From Galerina marginata (Eukaryota > Basidiomycota > Agaricomycetes > Agaricales > Galerinaceae): a DNA stretch of 64,000 nt. Positions within the stretch are counted from its first letter, which is position 1; each line of letters begins with the position of its first letter. The position numbers and the translations under genes were made by a program. The notes under the pieces were generated by a model that saw only the letters and a list, made by a program, of their open reading frames with translations, was not told the origin of the DNA and ran no database searches. Positions 16,094-26,245 of the stretch are shown here, in pieces. The DNA lies in the NCBI GenBank assembly GCA_023014335.1, contig JAECYW010000010.1:372001-436000 (forward strand), written 5' to 3'.

Positions 16094-18404
16094 ATGGACA
16101 CCTCATTACGTGAAGAGCTCGATCGTATCTTCAATGACTCCGGCCACCCGTTAGACGACAAACTCCTGGAAGAGTGTGCGTTGCTACTCGCTTTCAGTCG
16201 TCATTCAAGAGCTTAACGGACGCGACACTTAGGTGTCTCTATCTGCAGGATGTATGTTATGTCTGCACATGACCTTCTATTCAAAGTCGAGGCCACGAAC
16301 TACAAGTCCTCTACGACGCTCTCTAAATTCTCGCCTGTTACAATGGATACGTTAAGCGCCGTCAAGACACTCATCCAGCGGGACCTCGCGAAAGAGCACG
16401 CGAAAAATTCGCAACCCAAAGCACGAGGACTAGGCTCAGCCCAAGTCGATCTGTCTAAATTTATGGGCCGTAATGTCGCCCCAGCCAATCGAGCAATCCC
16501 AGTAAAGCAGGAGCATGCACCAGAACTTGGCCGGACACCCCCAAGCAATAACGTGCAGACTACGAATGTTACGTTTGTTGGACCCCCACTGGACTCTGAA
16601 TCGCGAAAGAAACGTGCTTGTGAGTGTTATGCCGCTACTAATCCTCTTTTTCGGCTTATGACCGTCATGTCAAGACCGTTACATGTTCGAAAAAGTTTCA
16701 GAAAGAAGCGACAGTACGCCGCAGTCCATCTGTGCTTTCCCCCGTTTCCTGATGTTCAAAAGGCCTTGACCAGATAATTGACGACTTTGCGGAACTCGTC
16801 AAGATACACTACGATATAACAGACTTTGGCGATCCCTCTTCATCGACAGACGTGAGTTTGACTGCAATGGACGTTTCTCGCTGCTAAACCAGGAATAGGA
16901 AGAGGTAACGATTGTCGGGCGTATCACCCACGACGCGGAGTCAGGTTCAATGTCAAAGCTTGTCGAAGGAGCGATTACTATTGAGTCTTCGCGCATGCTT
17001 TCTTCAGGTGCCAGGGTACCCTTGGTCTTGGATCCCACAATCAAGATTAGAGGTGCGGTGAAGGGTGTAGGTGGATTCGGTATCTACCCAGGTGCCATCG
17101 TCGCACTCAAGGGGAAGAACGGTGGTGGGGGTTACTTCCTAGCAACTGAGGTGCTTGGGGTAAGTAACATTTTTTAGCTTTTAAAAAGTATTGACGTTGT
17201 AAACCTCATTTGTTTTAGATCCCACCGCTCAAGCCCTCCCCTGCAGCCCATGGGATCATACACCCAAAAGCCGATCCCGCTGGGTCGCAAAATCCTGCTT
17301 CTATACTTGTTGTGTGTGGCCCATTTACAGCCGACACTGACACAGGGTACAAACCATGGCGTGCCCTCTTGCATCATATAAAAGCCCAGAAACCAGATGT
17401 TCTGCTGCTCGTATGTCGTAATCACCGTTCTCCACACCCCCATGCACGTGCTAACAGCGACGACGTCAATTACAGATCGGTCCCTTCGTCGACGCCGCTC
17501 ATCCAAAAATCAAGGCGGGAGATTTAGACGTCTCCCCTGCGAACCTCTTCCGGGCCCATTTCGTAGATCCCCTGAAATCGCTCCTGGCAATCTCTCCAGG
17601 CAGCCTTGTCCTCCTCTTACCCGCCATCCGGGACCTGACGAGCTCGCACGCGGCTTTCCCGCAGCCCGAGCTCGACGCAGATGTTTTTCAACTTCAGTGA
17701 TGTAAGAATAAGAACGCGAGACTGTCGACTTATCCGTTTTGCGGTCCCTGACGATTTGCTTTTTATTGCAGCGCATCCGCCTCCTTCCCAACCCCGCCCG
17801 GTTTATGATCAACGACATCTCGTTCGCGGCGACAAGCGTGGACACACTCTTTCACTTGCGGAAGGAGGAGTATTTCAAGCGCGGGATAGAAGTTGACCCT
17901 CTGCCTGCCGCGCCCTGATGACCTGCCGACCGACACCATGGCCAATCTTTGTCGCCATATGCTGCTGCAGCGAAGGTGGGGTATTCTTTTTGTTATTTGC
18001 AGTGGGATCCTCATCTGGATGACTGTGCAGTTTCTACCCCGTCTTCCCGCCTCCGCCGGATCTGGCAGCGGAAGTCAACTTGGACATGAGCCATTTTGAC
18101 GCAGGCGCGGATGGTGGATGAGGGGGAATTGGACTATGCCCCTGATGTGTTAATTCTCCCGAGTAGGCTGAAACAGTTCTCGAAGGTATGGGGTTGATGA
18201 AATATCCAACGCGATTCTAAATGAACCCCAAGGTGATTCATTCTACGACGACTCTTAACCCATCGTTCCTCAGCAAGGGGAACGTACGGGACAATCTCTG
18301 TGGCACCACGATCGGCTGGCGTGCCCAAGGACCGTGTAAAGGTGGAGGTGGTGAGACTAGAGGCTCCGACGACTGCAACGACGACTGCGACAACGGCCTC
18401 ATGA
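16094..18404 (+). CDS. POL12: DNA polymerase alpha subunit B (Pol12), with three apparent +1 frameshifts near the 3' end
   Basis: Regulatory B subunit of the polymerase alpha-primase complex. N-terminus MDTSLREELDRIFND continues across an intron into RMYVMSAHDLLFKVE. An OB-fold region follows (EVTIVGRITHDAESGSMSKL, GFGIYPGAIVALKGKN), then the inactive phosphoesterase-like domain (SILVVCGPFTADTD, KPDVLLLIGPFVDAAHPKIK, RIRLLPNPARFMINDISFA). The last part reads MANLCRHMLLQRSFYPVFPP, APDVLILPSRLKQFSK and VIHSTTTLNPSFLSKG, then TYGTISVAPRSAG, but these blocks lie in successive frames. The shifts fall near 17911-17916 (CCC then TGA), 18101-18107, and in the GGGG run 18277-18280. Each is cured by one base fewer. 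Because the protein is essential and every block is conserved, I infer assembly indels rather than a pseudogene. It is convergent with the CobW gene, 75 bp away. Confidence 0.85.
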
Positions 18405-18479
18405 TACCTTGGCATTTACTCTTCGTTTCTCTCTGTATTTCTGTATTTATTATAATTTCTCTCGCAACCTTACAAAGCA

Positions 18480-20035
18480 CTATTGAGCAAGAACAAGCTC
18501 CAAACTTTTTCCGCACAGGATCATCCAGCCCCTTCCCGATAAGCACGATCTTCCCCGTGTCCGGCACCCCGAGGCTATCAGCAGCAGGCAACTCCGAGAT
18601 TTCGTACATGCTCCGCACGCCCTGCAGCACATAGTGCACACCCTTGTCCGAGGTGAATGCGCCTTTACACCGGAGCACCTGGACGAGCGACGACACGCCG
18701 TCGACTCGACTATCCCAGAGCGCCGTGCGGATCCACTCGTCGAGCCGATCAAGGCGCGGCTGGTCGAGGACGCCACATTTCACTTGCAAGCTCGAGATGC
18801 CGCGCAAGCTCGTAGTGGGTGGGCGGCGCGTCGTGCGCGTGGTCGCAGTCATCTGAATGGACGTGGGTGTTCTCCTTCTCCTCGTCGACTTCGGGAGGCG
18901 GCAGGCGGAAAGCGGAGATGCCGATGATGTGTTTGAGGTCGATGTCGCCTTTGATAGTTCTGTGGATGGGGGCTGCTGGGTTGATCTGCCGGATGATGTG
19001 CTCTGTTTCTGCGAGGGCTTTGGGATCGACGAGGTCGGCTTTGTTGACCAGGATGACGTCGGAGCCTGCTATTTGCCTGACAAACGATATTAGTTTGGGG
19101 GTTCCGGCTTACGACATGAATGCGTACCGGAGGCTTTCGCCGATGTTGAGGTCATCTGTTGCGTGATCCTCTTGCATTTGCTATCCAGATTAAATTTAAG
19201 AAAAGGGGACGAGGAAAATAATCTTTTTGCTGACCTTTCCTCCGAAAACAGCATCGACTACGCAAACCACACCGTCGAGGACGATATCTGCGAGGCCGGT
19301 ACCATACTCTTCGTTATGCCAGAACATTGAAGCAATCGGACCTTTAGAAACGACGTGAGCCGCAAGAAGACTATAAGAACCGCCAACTAGACGAACCTGG
19401 ATCGGCCAGACCTGTGGTCTCGAGGAGGATGTAATCAAACGCGCCTTTGCGCTGCATGAGCTTCTCGATGGCAGCCACACCGGTGTCCTTGATGCTGCAG
19501 CACAAACACCCATTTGCGAGCTCAAGGAACTCTTCCGTTTGTTCCGCAGCTGGGTCGTCGGGCGAGGAGACATTGATGGTTTTGGCTGTTGCAGAAAAAA
19601 TTAACAATGTCAATGAGGGTGCAAGGAATCAGTGGGGACGGACCTTCGATGTCCTTGGATTAGCACCACTGGTAGGTAAGCACACGGAATCTACGCGTCC
19701 ACCGGACGGAAAACACCTACTGCGGTGTCCCCAAACTCGTTCATGATGACCGCTATGCGGTACCCATGCCGTTCTGTTAAAATCCGCCTTCAGAAACGGT
19801 CAAGCGACTACGTCATACTCGTACTGGAAGAGAAAGGCAACAGTACTTGAGCAGCGTAGATTTCCCGGCTCCCAGGAAACCACATATGATGGTCAGAGGC
19901 ACGCGCACAGCTGCGGTGGGGATGCCGTCCTCTGGAGCTTCGATGAGTGAGCTAGAGTCACAAAGAGTCAGAGGGATTTTGCAGCTCATGTGAGCCCACT
20001 CACGGTGGTTCTTCTTCTGAATCGCTGGACGACAT
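18480..20035 (-). CDS. CobW/Zng1-type metallochaperone GTPase, with two apparent +1 shifts
   Basis: G3E-family GTPase of the CobW/CBWD group, which delivers zinc to client proteins. The start is at 20033-20035 ([11 protein letters not shown]). Walker A is [12 protein letters not shown]. The family cysteine motif appears as [10 protein letters not shown], followed by [13 protein letters not shown]. Guanine specificity comes from [12 protein letters not shown] His/Asp-rich stretch near 18,840-18,890 on the minus strand ([12 protein letters not shown]) may bind metal. The C-terminal CobW domain follows ([35 protein letters not shown]). One shift lies near 18,801-18,806 and a second in the T run 18506-18510; correcting the latter gives the short natural end SLELVLAQ at 18480. 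I see no CPELVP-type METAP1-docking motif near the N-terminus. Divergent from the STYX gene, 144 bp between starts. Confidence 0.84.
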
Positions 20036-20179
20036 GGCGATGAGCTGAGGTAGCGGTGTCGGAGTGAGGCTTCCGCTTCGGCGCGCACGTGACTGATGAA
20101 CATATTCGCCGGTGTAATTTAAGTCACTCCTTCTTTTAGTCGGTCCCGTCCATTTCTCTCTCCCCAAAACACACCCAGC

Positions 20180-21268
20180 ATGACCATGGCAGCGCCGATG
20201 ACCGAAGAACAGCTCAGGACCGTCATCCAGGGCCCGATCGACGTCGAGTGGAGGTCCGTATCCCCACTGCTCTGAATCAACTTTTCGTCGCGTTTGCTCA
20301 CTGCCCACGCCGTAGATACGAGATGCGCAGGGAATGCCAGGAGATCCTGCCGGGCCTCTTGCTCGGGCCCTTTCGTCGCCTCCAAGTCCCTCGACACCCT
20401 CCTCAGCCTCGGCGTCACGCATATGTGGGTCTGTCCCGCCCCTGCACGCAGCCCCGCCCACTCCCGCCGCCGTGTGTGCGCCTGCTGACGCGTTTTTTTC
20501 TCCCAGTGTATGCATCCGCGATGCAAAGGAGGCCTTTCTCGGTTCGCCCTCGCTTCCCGGAGCGCTTCAAATACATGACACTGGATGTGGAGGATAACGA
20601 GGAGCAGAACCTGATTCGCCTCTTCCCAGCGTGCGTGCGGCTTTTTCTTGCTCTCCTGGGCTGCTCTTGCTTAGCACGGCCTTTGTGCAGCGCCAAAAAC
20701 TTTATCGACCAAGCGATCACCCAAGGCGGACGTGTGCTCGTGCATTGCAACGGTAAGCCACTCCCCTTCCTTTGACCCAACAAAGAAAGACACCTTATCC
20801 CATCCACAGGCGGCATCTCCCTTTCACCCGCCTTTGTCGTGATGTTCGTGATGCAGCACTACCAACTATCGTGGGAGGACGCCCTGCACCTCGTACAGAA
20901 CCGCCGATACTGCATCTCACCCAACGGCGGCTTCCTCACCCAGATCAAGGTACGCCGATCGCTGTCTATCTGTCCTTTCATCTCGCACAATCATTTTTAA
21001 ACGGGCTATGACGTTGTGTGATCGTGATTTATAAAGGAATACGAAGCCATTTACAAGGCTAACGTTGCCCACGCCGCATTCCCGCCTACTGCACAGCGGA
21101 CGGTGGCTCGGCGCAAGCGCACAGACGAAGACGACGAGGATGACGAACGGTTCGTTTTTTTTCTGGCAGTATTTCTAATCCCTAACCCCTCTCACCAGGG
21201 TGGACGACCGCAAGCGGCCGCTCATGCAGAACGACTCGCTCGACGAGGACGCGATGGAGACATCATGA
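20180..21268 (+). CDS. STYX-like pseudophosphatase (dual-specificity phosphatase fold), two apparent +1 shifts
   Basis: Related to STYX, a catalytically dead dual-specificity phosphatase that binds phospho-MAPK and FBXW7 in animals. Diagnostic blocks: YEMRRECQEILPGLLLGPF, then SKSLDTLLSLGVTH, CIRDAKEAFLGSP, KYMTLDVEDNEEQNLIRLFP, NFIDQAITQGGRVLVHCNG joined over an intron to GISLSPAFVVMFVMQ, then NRRYCISPNGGFLTQIKEYE and a Lys/Asp/Glu-rich tail. The signature loop keeps Cys (VHCNGGISLS) but the catalytic Arg of HCx5R is Leu, so activity is unlikely; animal STYX instead loses the Cys. Apparent +1 shifts lie at about 20371-20373 and 20546-20555. Introns elsewhere are canonical. Convergent with the HUT1-like gene. 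Confidence 0.83.
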
Positions 21269-21405
21269 CGGACATCCGGCTCCGCCTGCTTCTCTCCTCT
21301 CATGTCGCTGTCATTTTGCCTTTGCCTTTTTGGTTGTCGTTATCATTAGCTGGAATTGATCCATACCCTCTATTGTCATTGATCCGGTATAAATATGCTC
21401 TAATA

Positions 21406-22880
21406 TTACAGTGATTTTATTTTGGCCTTTTCCTTCTCCTGGATGACGCGCTTTGCGTGGACGTCTATAATAGTGATATGAGTCCTTTGTGCATGTAGAA
21501 TGAGAGAAAGGAAAAAGAGACCTTTGCGTTTTACAAATGCTTCTACAGAGATACCGGCAAAGACTACAGCAGCGCCGAACCACTGGCCCATGCTGAGTTT
21601 GTGGTTGTAGACAACCACGGATAGCAACATTGTGAATAATTTACGAGTGAGTGTTATTGTCCTGGAAAGAAAGTCAGCGAATGAAAGAGGCAAGCAAAGG
21701 GCAACATACACAAGGGTCAGCGAACCAAAATGTTGGAGAGTCTCAAAGATAAATAGCTGGCCAAGTGCACCAGTAAGCGCGAATTGAGCCAGTGGGGTGA
21801 TAATCGACGGGTGCTCGCGAATAAAGTTGAGTGCGCCGATGAGTTCCGGTTGACCGCCCTCCGACTGGATGGATGACGGGGATATAGGGTAAGGGGAAGG
21901 ACAGACAGTGCGGTTGTCAAGAGGGTGCAGAAGATGTTGATCCAGAACATCATCTGCTGGCCGGTGACTTTATGCCGGGTGAAGATCTCGTCCTGGGTAG
22001 AGTTGACGGCGCCGTCCAGGGCAAGGTTGATGAGGAGGTAGGCGATTCCAATCAAGTTCGCATACGGCGAGAGTGCCTCCCCATTGGCACTGCCCTTGTC
22101 CTTTCCGCTGCCATGGGCCTTGCCCTTCTTGGCGTCGCCCATGACCATGAAGACGGTGATGCCGGTGGTGACCATGAAGACGACGAGGTACTTGTGGGGG
22201 GCGAACTTGCGGCGGTAGAGGAGGACGTTCATGAGCATGACGGGGACGAGCTTGCAGGATTTGCCGAGGACGAGGGCGGGGTAGGAGATATAGGAGAGGG
22301 CGGCGAAGCCGAATGGCGCAGCAGAGGTGATGAAGACGGAGCATTGGAGGTAGCGCAGGAGGAGGGCGGTGGGGGAATAGCGGGTTGAGGGCTTTTCGGG
22401 GTGTTTTTCGGTGTGGTGGGCGTGGCCGTTGGTGGTGGCTTTGCCGTTGGGGATGGCGGTGCCGTTGGTGGTTGGTGGTGAGGGTTCGACGTGTTCGAGG
22501 CCGAGGGATTGGGTTAGGGTATCGGTGGGCTTTCGCCGGAGTAGGATATATATTAGGGCTGATAGGGAGCTGAGCGCGCTCTGGACAAGTGCCCATGAAG
22601 AGAGGAGATTGGAACTTGTCAGAGGATTTGCCGTCTATGGAATCGAAAGGCACAGAAACTGTATGGGGCTTAGTTGGGTAATTATTTGGATGGAATGGCG
22701 ACGTACATCGTTCCTGTGCGATGGCCCACAGCTGTACAAGATCTATTAGCCTAAGCCGTTGACGAGCGAGTGGCTACTTGCCAGAAACATGGCATATACG
22801 CCGGACACACAAACGATCAACCTAGAATGCAGTGAGCACGGAATATAAAAGTAAAAAGAGACGGACCTGATAAATGACAT
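21406..22880 (-). CDS. HUT1: HUT1/SLC35B1-like nucleotide-sugar transporter, frame-interrupted
   Basis: Multi-pass ER/Golgi membrane transporter of the SLC35B group (UDP-galactose/UDP-glucose, or ER ATP exchange in animals). A 14-nt first exon encodes MSFI and continues into LIVCVSGVYAMFL and WAIAQER. Diagnostic segments: LGKSCKLVPVMLMNVLLYRR, FAPHKYLVVFMVTTGITVFM, INLALDGAVNSTQDEIF, GQQMMFWINIFCTLLTT, then TRKLFTMLLSVVVYNHKLS and a C-terminal Lys-rich tail (EKEKAKIKSL), which may act as an ER-retrieval type signal. The frame changes near 22,690-22,700 and again around 21,890-21,900 (a CCCC run), after which TGALGQLFIFETLQHFGSL continues. Family assignment is firm; the exact substrate is not decidable from sequence. 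Confidence 0.78.
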
Positions 22881-23156
22881 TGGAATAGAAAGAGTGAATA
22901 GAGTAGCAAGGGTATAAGTACGAGAGTGCCAGCAACGACGGAATGCTTCCGGTTCGGTAAAAAGTGATCGGGGAAATGAAAGTGACGTGTAGCCCTAACC
23001 TTATTGTCACAGGGTCACACGAGGGAAATTGACGGATCCGAGCCGAGTGACTCTCTTTGCAACTACTTTCATGTACACTGGAGAAATACTTACTGCTGAT
23101 CGTGCAACTTTTGACCACTGGGACGAGATAGCAGGAGGCGGAGGAGGGGCTCGACG

Positions 23157-25454
23157 ATGAGCAGAAACTCTCCGCTTCAATTAGCCATGCAACGCCCCCA
23201 GTCCACAATCTCCGCATCCCCAGCAGCCATGTTCCTCTCTTTCTTCCACAACCCCGCGCCACAGCAAAAGCCAGACGACGCAGAGGGCCAGGTCGTCTCA
23301 GGCTACACTCTCGGAAGCATCATCGGCTACGGCAGCTCCTCCATCATCCGCCGCGCATTCCTCTTCCTCCTCAGGCGCCCAAGCTGCCGTGAAGATCGTC
23401 CGCCGCTCAGACCTCGTCAAAGCAGGCAACGCACCCCAGGCTAGAAAGCGTCTCCAGCACGAAGCCGCTGTCTGGTCATCTCTCAGCCATGAGCATATCC
23501 TGCCGCTTTTCTCTGCATTCCACACCACCTACGCCGACTATTTCTTCACTCTATATTGTCCCGCCGGATCCCTATTCGACATCCTTAAGCGGGACGGCAA
23601 CCCTGCACTGCCCCAGGACGATGCCGGCATGATGCTTAGGCAGGTCGTCCGCGGCTTGCGCTATCTCCATGAAGTCGCACGATTATGTCCATCGGGACAT
23701 GAAGCTCGAGAATGTCCTCGTCGACGAGATGGGCGTCTGCAAAATCGCCGACTTTGGCATGAGTCGAAAGATCGGCTCTGTCGACTCGGACGACGAGGAA
23801 CAAGAGGACCAGCCGGACACTAATCATTCTTTCTCTGGGAATAATAACACCATTCATCGCGCAGTCTCTCTAGCAGGCCCGTCCAGCAGAAAGCATGTCA
23901 AAAGCTCACTCCATCTCAGCCATACTCTTGCCCGCCACAGCACCACACGCCACCGTAACTCCACCTCTACAAACGAACCCAACCACGTCTTCCAACCGGG
24001 TTCTCTCCCATATGCCGCTCCGGAGCTTCTCCTGCCCCAAACATCCTGAGGTTCTGCGGCCGCACCCCAGCCAGGACATCTGGGCACTCGGTATCATGCT
24101 ATACGCCCTACTGACAGGCCGCTTGCCATTCTCCGACTCCTTCGAACCGAGACTGCAGATGAAGATCCTAAACAGTGGGTTCACTTCTCCTTTTTCTTCT
24201 GCACATCTTTTTAAGACTGTTTTGTTTCAGGTACGTATGAGGTGCCTCAAGGCATTGGACGAGGCGCAGAGAGAATCCTGGAATGGTTGCTTGGACAGAT
24301 CTGTCGCCACCAGGTGGACAATCGCTATGGTGGACGAGATCGCCTGGGGCGTTGGTTGGGGTGCCGAGGGGGACGATGCGACGCCCACTGAATCGCAGCT
24401 CGAGTCCCAGAGCGAGCCCATAACGTCGCGCAATAGCTCGCGGTCCCGCTCCCGACCTGCAGACATCACCATCCCAATCTGAACCCGACTGGCAGCACGA
24501 AGAACCTAAATCTCGACTCTCAATGGACGCCTGCAGTCTCGGCGTTCCACCTCCCGAGTCCAGCGGTCGCTCTCGCGTGCGCCTGTCCTCACCGACCTGT
24601 CAACCTCCGCCCGGAGCGCAAGCCGGAGCATCTCCCGCCACCATCCCCGCGGCTCCTCGCCCTCCCATTCCCCGTCCGAGCCGTTCACCCCTAACCCCAT
24701 TACCCCCATCAGCGCATCGTCGTCCGGGCCATACAGCGCCTTCTTCGACGACTCCGCGCTGGACCTGTCGCCCTCTACATCCACGTCGTCGCCTGTACAC
24801 GTGCAGAGAGGCCGCAGGCAGAACAAGATCTACCACCCCTATCCGCCCTCCCACACAGACTCACATTCACGCTCCCACTCTCGCTCGCCGAGCCCGAGCG
24901 TCGTGCCCACCACGCCGCTTGACGGGCCTTTAGTCACGTCGCCTGAAGGGCTGCTGGAGCAGGATGAGCTCCATCTCAATATGAACACGACCATGAACCT
25001 CGACGCGGGTTCTTCGCGCGGCCGATCGACGATCCGGTCGTTGGATGGTGAGAAGATGCATGAAGCAGGGAAGCAGGGGCAGGTCGTTGGGTTTGATCGG
25101 GAGATTGGGGTGTGGACGCATGAGAGCGATATTGATCATGAACACGAGCATGAACATGAACGTGAACCTAACCACGACCACGACCGAGCCCTGTCGTCCA
25201 ACAGCGCCGCATTTATAGCGCAAACGGACGTCGTGGGCAGTCTTAACTTCAATATGGACTCGAGCCTAGGTTGGCGGCAGAGGCCGAGCAGGAGCTCGCC
25301 GCCTACTGCGACGCGGGTGCAGTCGAAGGAACCAGGGCTGGGTAGCGGCCTTGGCCATAAGACTGCGTTGGAGCCGTTCTTGAGCTCGTCGGCTGCGTCT
25401 GTTGCTGCCAGCTTGGTCATGCGCAGTCGGAGCGCCGGGGATGGGCGTCGGTAG
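23157..25454 (+). CDS. Serine/threonine protein kinase (CAMK-like) with long Ser/Pro-rich tail, several +1 shifts
   Basis: Kinase domain from about residue 45: GYTLGSIIGYGSSSIIRRAF (glycine loop), AAVKIVRRSDL (catalytic Lys), HEHILPLFSAFH, then HDYVHRDMKLENVLVDEMG (catalytic loop), KIADFGMSRKIG (DFG), PGSLPYAAPELL (APE) and SQDIWALGIMLYALLTGRLP. A Ser/Asn-rich insertion of about 70 residues separates DFG from APE, replacing the usual short activation loop. The C-terminal part is low-complexity, rich in Ser, Pro, His and Arg, with a His-Glu repeat near 25,135-25,165. Frame changes occur near 23,356-23,366, 23,671-23,674, 24,041-24,050 and 24,281-24,286, and at least one more in the tail. Exact family is unclear: it looks like a fungal-specific CAMK/Kin-like kinase. 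Divergent from the HUT1-like gene. Confidence 0.78.
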
Positions 25455-26245
25455 GCCAGTTGCCCCCTTCATCCTACTGGACCCATTTGGTTGCTGCTAC
25501 TAGCACCCAAGCCAAGCCTCGAGGCTTGGGGGTGAACATTGAAAGACTGAAGACTGAAACCAGAGACACAAATGTCGATTTTGGAACACCCTGCCCGCAG
25601 TGCCATCTTTATATTTACACATTGCTTCTGATTCAATGCAACAATACCTTGGCTTGCCTGCTTGTATGTATCATAGTAAGTTATATATGTACTTTTCCTT
25701 CTCTATTCTTCCTCTTTCATTCCCTGTCTCTTTTCATGCAGCATGTCATCACCCTTCTCTCTCTCTCTCCGTCTCTCTCTTGTGCACAGGATATCCACTT
25801 ACACTTACACATTCCGATTCTGATAATCATGCAATCCACCTCCTGTATCCATTGCCATGCCCACGAATACCCCTACCCACGCATGCATGTTCTGTAGCCC
25901 CCACTGTACTATATTGGCCTTTGCCTTTCCTTTCACTAGCAACTCACCTCTCACTCACAGCGCAGTCAGCTCTACATACTCGTACATTTTTATCAATATA
26001 ATGGATATTATCTTATCTGCTAATAATATTGTGCCTCTGCTTGGCATCGAATGAATTTATATGTAAGTTACTTGAGAAGTAGGTGGAGTGATTATGACAA
26101 AAAATATCTAGAGTCCGTTATGGACCCATAACTTTTTGGTGAACACCAGGACAGCAAAAAAAACTATCGCCTAGAGCACGCCATTTATGGGCGGTGTGTA
26201 AATAACGCACGCATACGGATTCGTACAACAAAACTCGCAGTATTG
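25455..26245. other. Intergenic, pyrimidine-rich
   Basis: About 790 bases between convergent genes. The interval 25,690-25,800 is a long CT-rich tract (many TCTCTC runs), and A/T-rich sequence follows. I see no gene. Confidence 0.5.

Noticed and set aside
20036..20179. CobW frame extended upstream into the STYX promoter
   Set aside because: The minus-strand frame stays open upstream of the ATG, but [11 protein letters not shown] is the expected acidic N-terminus and extension would overlap the STYX start.
21970..22653. Long minus and plus frames over the HUT1-like gene (Arg/Pro-rich and Glu/Gly-rich)
   Set aside because: They are shadows of GC-rich coding sequence; the transporter frame alone has membrane segments and family motifs.
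24930..25420. Alternative frames over the kinase tail
   Set aside because: Low-complexity in all frames; the plus-strand frame ending at 25,454 continues the His/Glu and Ser-rich tail and is preferred.
25690..25800. CT-rich tract as a possible satellite or telomeric repeat
   Set aside because: No fixed unit beyond simple TC runs; consistent with a 3' untranslated or intergenic polypyrimidine tract.
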